Shown in pieces: positions 25,622 through 34,559 of a stretch of DNA of 64,000 nucleotides. Below the pieces are notes generated by a model. It ran no database searches, was not told the origin of the DNA, and was given only the letters and a program-made list of their open reading frames with translations. A program made the translations under genes and the position numbers. The DNA comes from Pedobacter sp. L105 (GTDB lineage Bacteria; Bacteroidota; Bacteroidia; Sphingobacteriales; Sphingobacteriaceae): assembly GCF_009765875.1 (NCBI RefSeq), contig NZ_LMUP01000002.1, positions 682,001 through 746,000 of the forward strand, in the 5' to 3' direction. Within the stretch, counting starts at the first letter, position 1; each line of letters begins with the position of its first letter.

Positions 25622-25786
25622 TAGAAAATGCTCTTTTATATAATGGTCGCAAATGTATTAGTATTTGATTTTTATTCCTGCCTGTCAAATCCTTTTTTGA
25701 CTTGCTGCACCATAAAATTACTTTTCAAAGAGGAATCCATGATCCATATACTGTCTAGTTTTTAAGATGATTTAATAAGTTTTGTC

Positions 25787-26545
25787 CTATGGCCGCCATA
25801 AACGATACCTGAACAACTGGCTCCTTCTTAAACCTCGCATCGCAGCTAAAATATCAGGATAACATGAAGGATCATAATGATGGTCGCCAGGTAAATCCTT
25901 CAGCGTAAAATTCCTCCGCTGTATAAACTCCATGGGTTTAGGATCTTCCTTTTCACCGTAAAAGCAAAAAACAGGAATCTTAACCTGCTCTATTTCAGGT
26001 AATACTTTATAGGGCTTATCATCGCCCGCTATATTCAGCAGATCGGAAGTGTGTACCATAAAATCTGAAGTGGCAAATGGAGACAGCAGTTCAAGGGCTA
26101 CTACCTTATTTTTCATGTTGGTAGGCAGCCGGTTATAGATAAAAGGTACCACATCGGCACCAAAGGAGTAACCGCAGAGATAAATTCTGTTCGTTTTGTA
26201 AAGGGCAGCGTATTTATTGATCAGCAGCACTACATCATCTGCCGTTTGCTGCGGCGTTCTCCCTGTCCAGAAATAACTCCTGGAATTAAAACCAATAGTT
26301 TCAAAGCCCTGAGCGGCAAAACCGGTAGAAAGCTGATCTTCAAAATCAAGCCATCCCCCGTCACCAGAAAAAAGTATCAGCAATTTTTTAGTGGTGGAAT
26401 CATTACTGGGATAAGTAATTACCGGTAGGTTATAGTCATGCGTTTCCACACCATGATGGTTGGTTTGTCTGTTCCGCATTAAAACACCGCAACCTGAAAG
26501 AAGAAAAATATTAATAAGGCATAACCCCAGTTGCCAGCGCTTCAT
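25787..26545 (-). CDS. VirJ/AcvB-like alpha/beta-hydrolase lipoprotein
   Basis: A 252-residue protein with a lipobox (LLSGC then GVLM), so membrane-anchored. The body has the family motif LLILFSGDGGWLDFE and the nucleophile elbow GYSFGADVVP (Ser in GYSFG). These are typical of VirJ/AcvB proteins, reported elsewhere to hydrolyse lysyl-phosphatidylglycerol in the periplasm. Asp and His partners may lie in VFCFYGEKEDPKP and DLPGDHHYDPS. The role in this organism is inferred. It is monocistronic, upstream of the GH30 terminator. Confidence 0.82.
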   Translation of the reverse strand: MKRWQLGLCLINIFLLSGCGVLMRNRQTNHHGVETHDYNLPVITYPSNDSTTKKLLILFSGDGGWLDFEDQLSTGFAAQGFETIGFNSRSYFWTGRTPQQTADDVVLLINKYAALYKTNRIYLCGYSFGADVVPFIYNRLPTNMKNKVVALELLSPFATSDFMVHTSDLLNIAGDDKPYKVLPEIEQVKIPVFCFYGEKEDPKPMEFIQRRNFTLKDLPGDHHYDPSCYPDILAAMRGLRRSQLFRYRLWRP

Positions 26546-26627
26546 GAAAATCGGTATTGAATGCCGAATTTATTCATAATCTATGCCAATAACTAAAAAA
26601 AACCGGCAAACTGTGGCATTAAACGCA

Positions 26628-26674
26628 AATACTTCCGCAGGTTCAATACTTTGACCAAACCTGCGGAAAGTATT
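26628..26674 (-). terminator. Terminator of the GH30 gene
   Basis: AATACTTCCGCAGGTT (26628-26643) pairs with AACCTGCGGAAAGTATT (26658-26674) with a single bulged base. It starts 7 bases past the GH30 stop (minus strand) and has an AACTTTTTA flank on the plus strand. Confidence 0.7.
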
Positions 26675-26680
26675 AACTTT

Positions 26681-28108
26681 TTATTCAATAATAATCGTAG
26701 AAATGGAGTGTGGCAAACTTACCGTTTCGGCCGCTTTGCCAGCTATCCAGATATAATATGGCAGTTTATCATTTGATTTATTCATCACCACTACGGCCGT
26801 TTTGCCATCAGGGTTGATGAAGGCTGTAGTGATCAGTTTATCGCGGTTTGAAGAACTTACAATCCTTTTTGCACCGGGATGGATAAACTTAGAAAACTGC
26901 CCCATATAATAATAAGAATTAGTATAAGTCAGCTTCCCCGTTTTCGTATCTGCATGAACGGGTGCAAAACAGAAATTCCCCACATGGTTTGGTCCGCCTT
27001 TTTCATCTAGCAGCATGTTCCAGTCTGTCCATGCAGCTGTACCACTGTTAAAATCATTGATCATTGAATAACCATATCTTTCTCCTAATGCCCAGCTGCC
27101 AATACTGTCAATGTTGAACTTTTCAACACATCCCTCTGTAAAAATCAGCTGTTTGTCTGGGAAAGCCTCTTTAACCAGTTTCACATTATCGAACAGCATG
27201 CCGCTTCCTGTCCATGTTTCATACCAGTGATAACCAATGCCCCAAACATATTTTGCTGCCTCCGGATCGCTAAGGATGGTATTGGCACGCTGATAAACCT
27301 GGTCGCGGTTATGGTCCCATGCAATCAGTTTTTTATCAGAAAGTCCCTCTTTCTGTAAAGTCGGACCTAAATATTGTTTAATAAAATCACGTTCTTCTTC
27401 AGCCGTAAAATTACAGGATTCCCAGGTCTGACTGGCCATAGGTTCATTCTGAACGGTTAATCCCCAGATAGGCATACCTTTGGCCTCATAGGTTTTAATA
27501 AATTTCACATAATAATTAGCCCAGTTCTGTCTAAACTCAGGTTTCAATTTCCCTCCATGTAACATACTGTTGTTATCTTTCATCCATGCCGGCGGGCTCC
27601 ATGGGCTCACAAACATAGTCAGTTTACCTCCTGCGGCCTGAATAGCCTGTTTGATCAGGGGAATACGGTATTTCTCATCATGCTTCACATCAAAAGTTTT
27701 CAGTTCGGCATCATTATCTTTTACATAGGTGTAACTTTCACTTGAAAAATCAGAACTGTGAATACTTGTTCTGGCCAGTGTAAAGCCAATTCCTTTTTCT
27801 TTATCATAATAGGCAGTCAGCAATTCCTGCTGTTCTTTCTTAGGCAATTTTGCAAAGGTTTCTGCAGTAGCGTCAGTAATGGCACCGCCAATTCCTACCA
27901 GCGTTTGAAAAGTATGGGTGGGATCTACAAATATGCATACCTGCGTTTCTTTAGGCTGGCTGAGATCAGTAAAGCTAAGGGTTCCTGTCTTTGACAGGCG
28001 CAGGTCTGAACCTTCAGCAGTAGTATATATTGTGGCTGAGGGTAGTTTTTGTGCCATCACTCCTGTTCCTAAAGGAAAGAGTAATGCGAGAAGGTAAATT
28101 TTGTTCAT
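26681..28108 (-). CDS. GH30-family glucosylceramidase-like glycosidase, secreted
   Basis: A 475-residue protein with a signal peptide (about 1-19, ending GVMAQ) and a TIM-barrel of the GH30 type. The acid/base Glu222 lies in LTVQNEPMASQTWE and the nucleophile Glu325 in LIFTEGCVEK, with the expected spacing. VGIGGAITDATAETF and VSPWSPPAWMK are also characteristic. A C-terminal beta-sandwich (about 400-475) completes the fold. It probably cleaves beta-glucosidic or beta-1,6-glucan bonds, and the exact substrate cannot be told. It is a single gene with its own terminator. Confidence 0.92.
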   Translation of the reverse strand: MNKIYLLALLFPLGTGVMAQKLPSATIYTTAEGSDLRLSKTGTLSFTDLSQPKETQVCIFVDPTHTFQTLVGIGGAITDATAETFAKLPKKEQQELLTAYYDKEKGIGFTLARTSIHSSDFSSESYTYVKDNDAELKTFDVKHDEKYRIPLIKQAIQAAGGKLTMFVSPWSPPAWMKDNNSMLHGGKLKPEFRQNWANYYVKFIKTYEAKGMPIWGLTVQNEPMASQTWESCNFTAEEERDFIKQYLGPTLQKEGLSDKKLIAWDHNRDQVYQRANTILSDPEAAKYVWGIGYHWYETWTGSGMLFDNVKLVKEAFPDKQLIFTEGCVEKFNIDSIGSWALGERYGYSMINDFNSGTAAWTDWNMLLDEKGGPNHVGNFCFAPVHADTKTGKLTYTNSYYYMGQFSKFIHPGAKRIVSSSNRDKLITTAFINPDGKTAVVVMNKSNDKLPYYIWIAGKAAETVSLPHSISTIIIE

Positions 28109-28188
28109 TTTGGCTGTTTAATTAATCTGTTTTCCTTTGGTTGCAAGAAAACAGTCAGGTTCAATTCTTTAAATATAAAAAATAAACC

Positions 28189-29391
28189 CTAAAATAGGTT
28201 GAGCTGTCCGTCTTTTGGTGGTTTTGCATCGCCAAAAATCGTTTTACCACCGTACTTCCACGACTCATCACGCTCTTTTTCAATCAATTGATCAAAGTTG
28301 TCGTTCGGTGTAAAATCTTTTTCCGCCTGACGTGAAAGTTCACTTAGTTGATGAATCGCGTGGATTTTATCGCTCTGCCCTATTTTGGCCATTTCAATGG
28401 CTTTGGATAAAACGCTGAGTGTCTCATCATATACTTTAATGGGTACCGGAAAAGGGTGACCGTCTTTTCCGCCATGGGCGAAGGAAAACCGTGCCGGGTC
28501 GCTAAAGCGGGAAGGCGTTCCATAGATCACTTCACTCACCAGGGCCATAGACTGAAGCGTTCGGGGACCCATTCCCTGCAATAAAAGTAGTTCTTCAAAA
28601 TCAGCGGGCTGCTTTTCATGTGTGAGCCACAGCATTGCCCCAAGGCGCTTAAGATCGATATCCTTTGATTTCACCTCATGATGACGTGGCATAATCAGTT
28701 GCTGTACCTCGGCGATCATTCTTGAAGGACTCTCCGTAGTCATGGACAAAATAGCTTCACGGGAAGGTAAAGCCTCTTTAGCTACCATGTTCAGAATAGG
28801 CCCCTGGTTTAACCCGCAGATAGCGGTATGTGGGGCATCTACAAACGACTGCATAGCAGAAGAATGCCAGTGGTAACGCCTTGCAGTAGAACTCCCGTCC
28901 TGCATTCCCTGCTGCACCACTGTCCACAAACCTTCTGTATTAACAATAAAACTATGCATATACAGCTGGAAACCATCCTGCAGTGCGGTGTTATCTACTT
29001 TGGCACTCAGCTTACTGCAGCGCACCAGTTCAGTACCATTTAAACCGTTCCGGTCACTGTAATACAGCAGTTCCTGAGGGGTGTTTTTAGAAGATTTACC
29101 TTTACCCCCACAAATATATAAGCCTAATTCTTTTGAAAGCGGGTTAACGGCACTTTTTAAAGCACCCATTACCGAAGTGGTAATACCGGAGGAATGCCAG
29201 TCCATTCCCATTACCGCTCCCATACTTTGAAACCAGAAAGGATCACTTAACCGTCGCAGTACTTCAGCGGTACCATACTCTGTAATAATAGCTTCAGTAA
29301 TCGCTAATCCTAAACGGGACATACGTTCGGCCAGCCATTTTGGAATATGGCCATAATGAAGCGGCATATCTGCTGTCCCGGATCTTTTCAT
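28189..29391 (-). CDS. DUF763 protein
   Basis: A 400-residue cytoplasmic protein of the DUF763 family: start KRSGTADMPLHYGHIPKWLAERM, then MGMDWHSSGITTSVMGALK, and a helix-hairpin-helix-like segment FEELLLLQGMGPRTLQSMALVSEVIYG near residue 265-290. That HhH-like element and several conserved His, Asp and Arg residues suggest nucleic-acid interaction, but the function of the family is unknown. It stands alone between GH30 and the HAD gene, all on the same strand, with normal gaps. Confidence 0.88.
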   Translation of the reverse strand: MKRSGTADMPLHYGHIPKWLAERMSRLGLAITEAIITEYGTAEVLRRLSDPFWFQSMGAVMGMDWHSSGITTSVMGALKSAVNPLSKELGLYICGGKGKSSKNTPQELLYYSDRNGLNGTELVRCSKLSAKVDNTALQDGFQLYMHSFIVNTEGLWTVVQQGMQDGSSTARRYHWHSSAMQSFVDAPHTAICGLNQGPILNMVAKEALPSREAILSMTTESPSRMIAEVQQLIMPRHHEVKSKDIDLKRLGAMLWLTHEKQPADFEELLLLQGMGPRTLQSMALVSEVIYGTPSRFSDPARFSFAHGGKDGHPFPVPIKVYDETLSVLSKAIEMAKIGQSDKIHAIHQLSELSRQAEKDFTPNDNFDQLIEKERDESWKYGGKTIFGDAKPPKDGQLNLF

Positions 29392-29446
29392 TACAAAAAT
29401 GTTTTAGCTTTTGAAGGCCTTTTATAGTAAGTGATGAAGCAATTAC

Positions 29447-30061
29447 TTATCCAAATTTAAACTGGTCAATCCTCACCCAGTGCATGCCTGCTGCTTCAGC
29501 AGCCTTTACACCAGGAACCCCATCTTCAAAAACCAGGCACTTCTTAGGATCAACACCCAGCAATTCTGCAGCTTTCAAAAACGGATCTGCAAAAGGTTTT
29601 CCTCTTAGTGTTTCGCCTGCACAAACCAATACCTCTACATATTCACTTACGCCAATCAGTTCGAGTGTATGCTGCACGGCAATACGATCGCCTCCCGATA
29701 CTACCGCTATACGTACCTTCTTCGAGTTCACCTTTAAATGTTCTACCACATAAGGAATGGGTAATACCTTACTGATATATTTATCGGCAAAAACCTGGGC
29801 CTTCCGCGATCTGAATTCTGTAGGGTCCATTGTAGCACCATAACGCAGGTTTAACTCTTCCACTACATTGGCTATTGGCCAGCCGGCCAGTTCGTCGATA
29901 ATAGCAGGGTCCATGTCAACATTATAACCTTTCGCTACTTCTACATAAGTTGCGGCATGGGCAGGCATGTTATCGGCCAGTGTACCATCGCAGTCGTATA
30001 AAAATGCTTCGTAATCTCCTTCTGTCAGTTTACTGAGTCTCAAAAAATTGGAATCTTCCAT
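29447..30061 (-). CDS. HAD-family phosphatase, beta-phosphoglucomutase-like
   Basis: A 204-residue HAD hydrolase. Motif I is LYDCDGTLADN with nucleophile Asp23 and Asp25, motif II AVVSGG, motif III the Lys of GETLRGKPFADPF, and motif IV VFEDGVPGVKAAEAAGM. A four-helix cap of subtype C1 (about 38-100) matches the beta-phosphoglucomutase/phosphatase branch. The substrate is a small sugar phosphate, not further defined. It is not obviously in an operon with cydB, 105 bases away. Confidence 0.88.
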   Translation of the reverse strand: MEDSNFLRLSKLTEGDYEAFLYDCDGTLADNMPAHAATYVEVAKGYNVDMDPAIIDELAGWPIANVVEELNLRYGATMDPTEFRSRKAQVFADKYISKVLPIPYVVEHLKVNSKKVRIAVVSGGDRIAVQHTLELIGVSEYVEVLVCAGETLRGKPFADPFLKAAELLGVDPKKCLVFEDGVPGVKAAEAAGMHWVRIDQFKFG

Positions 30062-30165
30062 AAAAATATATAGCGCTATTGATAAAATACAAACGTAATT
30101 AATTCCGCACGATTAACAGAAGCCGATTAGTAGAGCACCATTTTTGTGATGCTGGGCTGATATTT

Positions 30166-31185
30166 CTAATGCTCTGCAGTTGCACTCCCTTTTTTCTGAA
30201 AACTATAGATCAGGTAGCCCAGCGCAGGCAGGATAAAAATACTGCCAATCAACAGTGCGTAACCCAAAGCCTGGATTGTTTTAAACTCTCCCTGGTGGGT
30301 AAGCAGGGAAAGGTTCTGTCCACCTTTCAGCAGGATAATGTCAGGAAAGTGGCTGTAGGTAGCTGCAAAAAGGATCATTGCTACCTGGAAACCTGCCAGC
30401 AGTCGTAAGAGCACCGGAGCATTCCTGTTCAGGTAATAAAACATGATCACCAGGGAAATGGTAGCCAATATAATGGCAATGGTACCCGGCACATCACTAA
30501 AAATCCAGTGCAGCAAAGGGATATGTTCAAAATGGGCAGCAAGAAAAACCAACGCCCCTGCCCCCATTACAATAAAGATCAGATAACGGGCTTTCCTGGT
30601 GAACAGCTTACGGTCGGCCTCATCTTCCGCCTGCCCGATAATAAAAACAGCAGCCAGGTAAGCACAGATCGTCACTGTAAATATGCCTACCGCTATAGAA
30701 AACCAGCTTAGCCAGCTATAGATATAAGCAGAAACAAAATCCTGCGCTCGCAGATCGATCTGCGAAGAAACTGCACTTGCGGCAATGATTCCAAGAAAAA
30801 AAGGGGTTAATACGCTGGAAACGATAAATATTCGCGTATACACCCTCTGCATATCATCTTTTACGGCATCGTAATTTCTGAAAACAAAAGCGGTTCCCCT
30901 GGCAATAATACCCATCAGCATGCAAACCAGCGGAATATGAAGATAAATGGAAACGGTGGTATAAATTTTGGGAAAACCAACAAAAAGAATTACGATCACA
31001 ATGATCAGCCACATATGGTTCGCTTCCCACACCGGCCCGATCGCTTCATACATATTTTTGCGCGTCCGGTGTCGGTTGCCTTTTGAAGTAAACAGTTCAA
31101 TAATCCCGGCACCATAATCAGCACCTCCAAGCAGGATATATAAAAGAATGGCTGTCCACAGAAAAATTATTACTACGTATACCAT
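30166..31185 (-). CDS. cydB: Cytochrome bd oxidase subunit II
   Basis: A 339-residue membrane protein with about eight or nine helices, matching CydB (start FLWTAILLYILLGGADYGAGIIELF, then GPVWEANHMWLI). With CydA it forms the high-affinity quinol oxidase that reduces oxygen to water without proton pumping. It follows cydA by two bases. No cydX-like small gene is found in the 104 bases downstream. The presence of both bd and cbb3 oxidases in this window points to life at low oxygen. Confidence 0.95.
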   Translation of the reverse strand: MVYVVIIFLWTAILLYILLGGADYGAGIIELFTSKGNRHRTRKNMYEAIGPVWEANHMWLIIVIVILFVGFPKIYTTVSIYLHIPLVCMLMGIIARGTAFVFRNYDAVKDDMQRVYTRIFIVSSVLTPFFLGIIAASAVSSQIDLRAQDFVSAYIYSWLSWFSIAVGIFTVTICAYLAAVFIIGQAEDEADRKLFTRKARYLIFIVMGAGALVFLAAHFEHIPLLHWIFSDVPGTIAIILATISLVIMFYYLNRNAPVLLRLLAGFQVAMILFAATYSHFPDIILLKGGQNLSLLTHQGEFKTIQALGYALLIGSIFILPALGYLIYSFQKKGSATAEH

Positions 31186-31187
31186 AT

Positions 31188-32516
31188 TTATCGTGTTTTA
31201 TGATCTGCGGATGAATCGTATAATTTGCCTACCATAGTAATTTGCCGAAATAGCAGCAAACTTACGATGATGGCCAGCGAAATATATACCGCTGTAAAAA
31301 GGTAAAAGGAATAAGCGATGCCTGGCATTGGCGTAACTGCTTCAGAGGTACGCATCACGCCATAGATAATCCAGGGCTGCCGTCCAACCTCTGTCACTGT
31401 CCAGCCGGCTTCCAGGGCTAGATAACCCATAGGCGTAGCGAGAACAAATAATTTCAGCAGCCATTGGCTGCCAGACCAGCTTCTCTTTTTTATCAGGGCG
31501 ATGAAATAGATCACCGAAATAGCCATCATGGCCATTCCCAGTCCCACCATGATCTGAAAAGCGATATGGGGAACAACTACTGGCGGCTGATCTTTTTTAG
31601 GCACACGGTCCAGCCCCTTTACTTCAGCATTAAAATCATGTGTAGCCATAAAGCTTAACAGTTTCGGCACCTTAATCGCGTAATTAACGGTTTTCGTAGC
31701 CGTATCGGGGATTCCTCCGATAACCAGGGGAGCACCTTTTTCTGTATGGAACAGTGCTTCCATTGCAGCTAGTTTTGCCGGCTGTCTGTGGGCAACGTCC
31801 CTTGCAGAAATATCCCCGCTCAGCGGTTGAAGGCAAGCTGCAACGGTGGCAAAAATCGCTGCTATACGAAAAGCCTTACTGTGAAAATCTGTATTTTTCC
31901 CCTTTAAAATCATCAGGGCATGTACACCTGCAACGGCAAAACCTGTAGATACAAATGCGGCAATACACATATGCAACGCTTGTGAAAACCAGGCTGCATT
32001 AAACATGGCTTTCATCGGGTCTATGTCCAGGTACTGGCCATTAACAAAATCAAAGCCCGAAGGGCTGTTCATCCAAGAATTGGCAGCAACCACCAGGATG
32101 CCCGATAACAAACCGGTGATACCTACCACTACACCTGTAAACCAATGGAACCAAGGATGAAAACGGTTCCACCCGTACAAATAAAACCCTAAGGCTATCG
32201 CTTCAATAAAAAAGGCCGTTCCTTCTAAAGAAAAGGGCATTCCAAAAATGGGTCCTGCATGCTCCATAAACTTGGGCCATAACAGTCCCAGCTCAAAAGA
32301 CAAAACGGTACCCGAAACGGCGCCCGTTGCAAAAAAGATAGCCACTCCTTTGCTCCATGCTTTGGTAACGTCAAGAAATACTGGTTTTTTCTTCTTTAGC
32401 CAGTAATAATGGGCAGTACACATAAAGAAGGGCATGACCATTCCTATACAGGAGAAAACGATGTGGAAGCCTAAAGAAAAGGCCATTTGAAGCCTGGCAG
32501 CGAAGAAATCATCCAT
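31188..32516 (-). CDS. cydA: Cytochrome bd oxidase subunit I
   Basis: A 442-residue membrane protein of the CydA family with nine helices. His18 (SLGFHIVFS) is the haem b595 ligand position. The GRQPWIIYGVMRT motif marks the end of the Q-loop, which is the short type. WSKGVAIFFATGAVSGTVLSFELGLLWP is the conserved helix 2-3 region. It binds the quinol and carries haems b558, b595 and d. It is the first gene of cydAB, with cydB starting two bases later. No TGA-N6-TCA box was found upstream, unlike the cbb3 locus. Confidence 0.95.
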   Translation of the reverse strand: MDDFFAARLQMAFSLGFHIVFSCIGMVMPFFMCTAHYYWLKKKKPVFLDVTKAWSKGVAIFFATGAVSGTVLSFELGLLWPKFMEHAGPIFGMPFSLEGTAFFIEAIALGFYLYGWNRFHPWFHWFTGVVVGITGLLSGILVVAANSWMNSPSGFDFVNGQYLDIDPMKAMFNAAWFSQALHMCIAAFVSTGFAVAGVHALMILKGKNTDFHSKAFRIAAIFATVAACLQPLSGDISARDVAHRQPAKLAAMEALFHTEKGAPLVIGGIPDTATKTVNYAIKVPKLLSFMATHDFNAEVKGLDRVPKKDQPPVVVPHIAFQIMVGLGMAMMAISVIYFIALIKKRSWSGSQWLLKLFVLATPMGYLALEAGWTVTEVGRQPWIIYGVMRTSEAVTPMPGIAYSFYLFTAVYISLAIIVSLLLFRQITMVGKLYDSSADHKTR

Positions 32517-32600
32517 AAGGGCAAAAGTAATAGCTAATGCAATACAGTGTGTATGAAAAGCCGTTACTTTTGCCTGATGAATGTAATATTAGCTGGAGAT

Positions 32601-33884
32601 TTAGTGTAAAGTTTTCTTGGTGGCCGGCCTTACAATCATACGCAGCGACTGGTCATTAGTCAGGTAAGCCACAGCCCAGTTGTAGAGTGTTCTGATCCTG
32701 TTCCTGTAATTCACCAGGGACAGTAAATGGATAAATAACCACATCATCAAGGCAATGAAACCACTGAAAAACAATTTAGGTTTTGGCAGGTCGGCAACAG
32801 CTTTATTTTTACCAATAATGGCCATCGACCCTTTATCGTGATAAGCAAATGGCTTCAACTCTTCATTTTTAACGCCTTTAATCATGTTTTTCCCCAACAG
32901 ATCGCCCTGCTGGATGGCCACTTGTGCCACTTGCGGATGTCCCTGAGGAAAGTTTTTATCGGTCAGTTGTATACAGGTATCTCCAATGGCATATACATCT
33001 TCCATTCCCAATACCTTATTGTAGGCATCTACGGTCATTCTTTTACCCCTGCCATAAGAACTCTCTGGAATACCTTTAAAAACAATAGCTGTAACGCCGG
33101 CTGCCCAGATCAGGTTTTTAGTCTGTATCGTATCTCCATTAGCAAAATGAACGGTATCATCAGTAAAGTCTTTCACCATTGCATTCAGCCTGATCTGTAC
33201 ACCATTTTTAGACAGCGTATCATAAGCATATTTTTGTGATTTCTCACTCATGGGTGTCAATAATGCTTTTAGACCATCAACCAGGTAAATATCTCCGTTG
33301 GAACCTGCCAGTTCGGGATAATCTTTAGCAACAATGGTTCTTTTCATTTCGGCAAACATTCCGGAAATCTCTACCCCTGTAGGTCCGCCGCCGGCAACAA
33401 CTACGGTCAATAGTTTTTTCCTTACCTCAGGATCAGTTTCACGGGAAGCCTGTTCTAATCTTTCCAATAGTGTATTCTTCAATTGAAGCGCATCGGAAAT
33501 GGTCTTCATCGGAATAGAATTTTTTTCTACGCCTTCCATTCCAAAATAATTGGTGATGCAGCCTGTTGCAAAAACCAGGTAATCATAACTGATTTCCCCG
33601 GTAGAAAGCACCAGTTTTTTCTGGTCAGGAAGCACCTCTTCCAGTTCTCCCAATCTAAACGAAAAATTCTTTACACCCCTGAACAATTTACGGAACGGAT
33701 AGCTGATATTCGAAGTTTCAAGGTAACCTGTAGCTACCTGATAGATTAAAGGAGGAAAGAAGTTATAATTGTTTTTATCAACAAGAACAACATCGAAGGC
33801 GTCGTGATCAGATAACTTTTTCGCCAGGTTTACACCGGCAAAACCTCCGCCTACGATGACTATTTTTTTTGGATTAGGGCTCAT
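32601..33884 (-). CDS. Type II NADH:quinone oxidoreductase (NDH-2)
   Basis: A 427-residue flavoprotein with two dinucleotide folds: FAD site KIVIVGGGFAGVNLAKKL at the N-terminus and NADH site VVVAGGGPTGVEISGMFAEM at about 165. DVYAIGDTC is the second FAD contact. A C-terminal hydrophobic/amphipathic segment (FFSGFIALMMWLFIHLLSL) anchors it to the membrane. It oxidises NADH to reduce quinone and feeds the terminal oxidases, so the neighbouring cydAB are functional partners. The ATG at 33884 is preferred over an upstream start 42 bases earlier. Confidence 0.93.
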   Translation of the reverse strand: MSPNPKKIVIVGGGFAGVNLAKKLSDHDAFDVVLVDKNNYNFFPPLIYQVATGYLETSNISYPFRKLFRGVKNFSFRLGELEEVLPDQKKLVLSTGEISYDYLVFATGCITNYFGMEGVEKNSIPMKTISDALQLKNTLLERLEQASRETDPEVRKKLLTVVVAGGGPTGVEISGMFAEMKRTIVAKDYPELAGSNGDIYLVDGLKALLTPMSEKSQKYAYDTLSKNGVQIRLNAMVKDFTDDTVHFANGDTIQTKNLIWAAGVTAIVFKGIPESSYGRGKRMTVDAYNKVLGMEDVYAIGDTCIQLTDKNFPQGHPQVAQVAIQQGDLLGKNMIKGVKNEELKPFAYHDKGSMAIIGKNKAVADLPKPKLFFSGFIALMMWLFIHLLSLVNYRNRIRTLYNWAVAYLTNDQSLRMIVRPATKKTLH

Positions 33885-34041
33885 GCTTAAAGCTGTTAAT
33901 GGATTAACTTGATGTCTAAACAACAAAAAATGTGCAAAGTTTCACCGAAAACATCATTATTATGCAATGTTTGACACCTAAATTTCACCTGCACAATGAT
34001 ATTAATCACTATTTAAGTAATTTCACAAAAAACACAATTAT

Positions 34042-34557
34042 ATGTCTGATTCTAGCCAGGAATTTACCGCACAAAAGCCCCTCACACTTCAGAAAGGCAG
34101 ATATGTATGCATTGATGACCTAAAAGAAGAACAAAACGCAGGTAGCACAATTCCTTATTTCAGTGCAAAAGCTATCCTGATCGTGGAAAAAGAAAGATCA
34201 TTGACAGGGGATATTAAGACCGTCAATCTCAGCGATCTCATCTTAAAACAATCTACCTATATGGATGAAGGTGGAAAGGCCATAGAAGCCCATAAGTTAT
34301 ATACCTGGCCACGTAACCTGGGCAGCACTGCAGCATGGACCGCTGCCAAACAGGAGTTCCTCAATCAATTTGTGCTTAATTTCCCCATCGAGGTGCTCTC
34401 CCTGCAAGAGGAGCGCGGTGTAACCTGGAGATACATTACACCAGAGAACTTTAAAACATTCCCTGATGATATCATTGCAACCCCTGCTTTTATGGAGTTT
34501 GCAACCCATCGCAGCGAATATTTTTTTCTGCGCCGTCCTTTATATTCCCCGAAATAA
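34042..34557 (+). CDS. Hypothetical protein
   Basis: A 171-residue soluble protein with no signal sequence and no recognised motif. The middle part (YTWPRNLGSTAAWTAAKQEFLNQFVLNFPIEV) is aromatic and helical, and the end (FMEFATHRSEYFFLRRPLY) strand-rich. I do not recognise the family. The leader is AT-rich and the gene is divergent to NDH-2 and convergent with the large glycosidase, with only two bases between stop codons. Length and codon usage support a real gene. Confidence 0.72.
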   Translation: MSDSSQEFTAQKPLTLQKGRYVCIDDLKEEQNAGSTIPYFSAKAILIVEKERSLTGDIKTVNLSDLILKQSTYMDEGGKAIEAHKLYTWPRNLGSTAAWTAAKQEFLNQFVLNFPIEVLSLQEERGVTWRYITPENFKTFPDDIIATPAFMEFATHRSEYFFLRRPLYSPK

Positions 34558-34559
34558 GA

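Noticed and set aside
30062..30165. cydX-like small gene after cydB
   Set aside because: No frame with a start and a single membrane helix was seen on the minus strand.
32522..32529. TACTTTTG on the minus strand, a possible -7 element for cydA
   Set aside because: It ends only 5 bases before the ATG and has no -33 partner, so a usable leader is missing.
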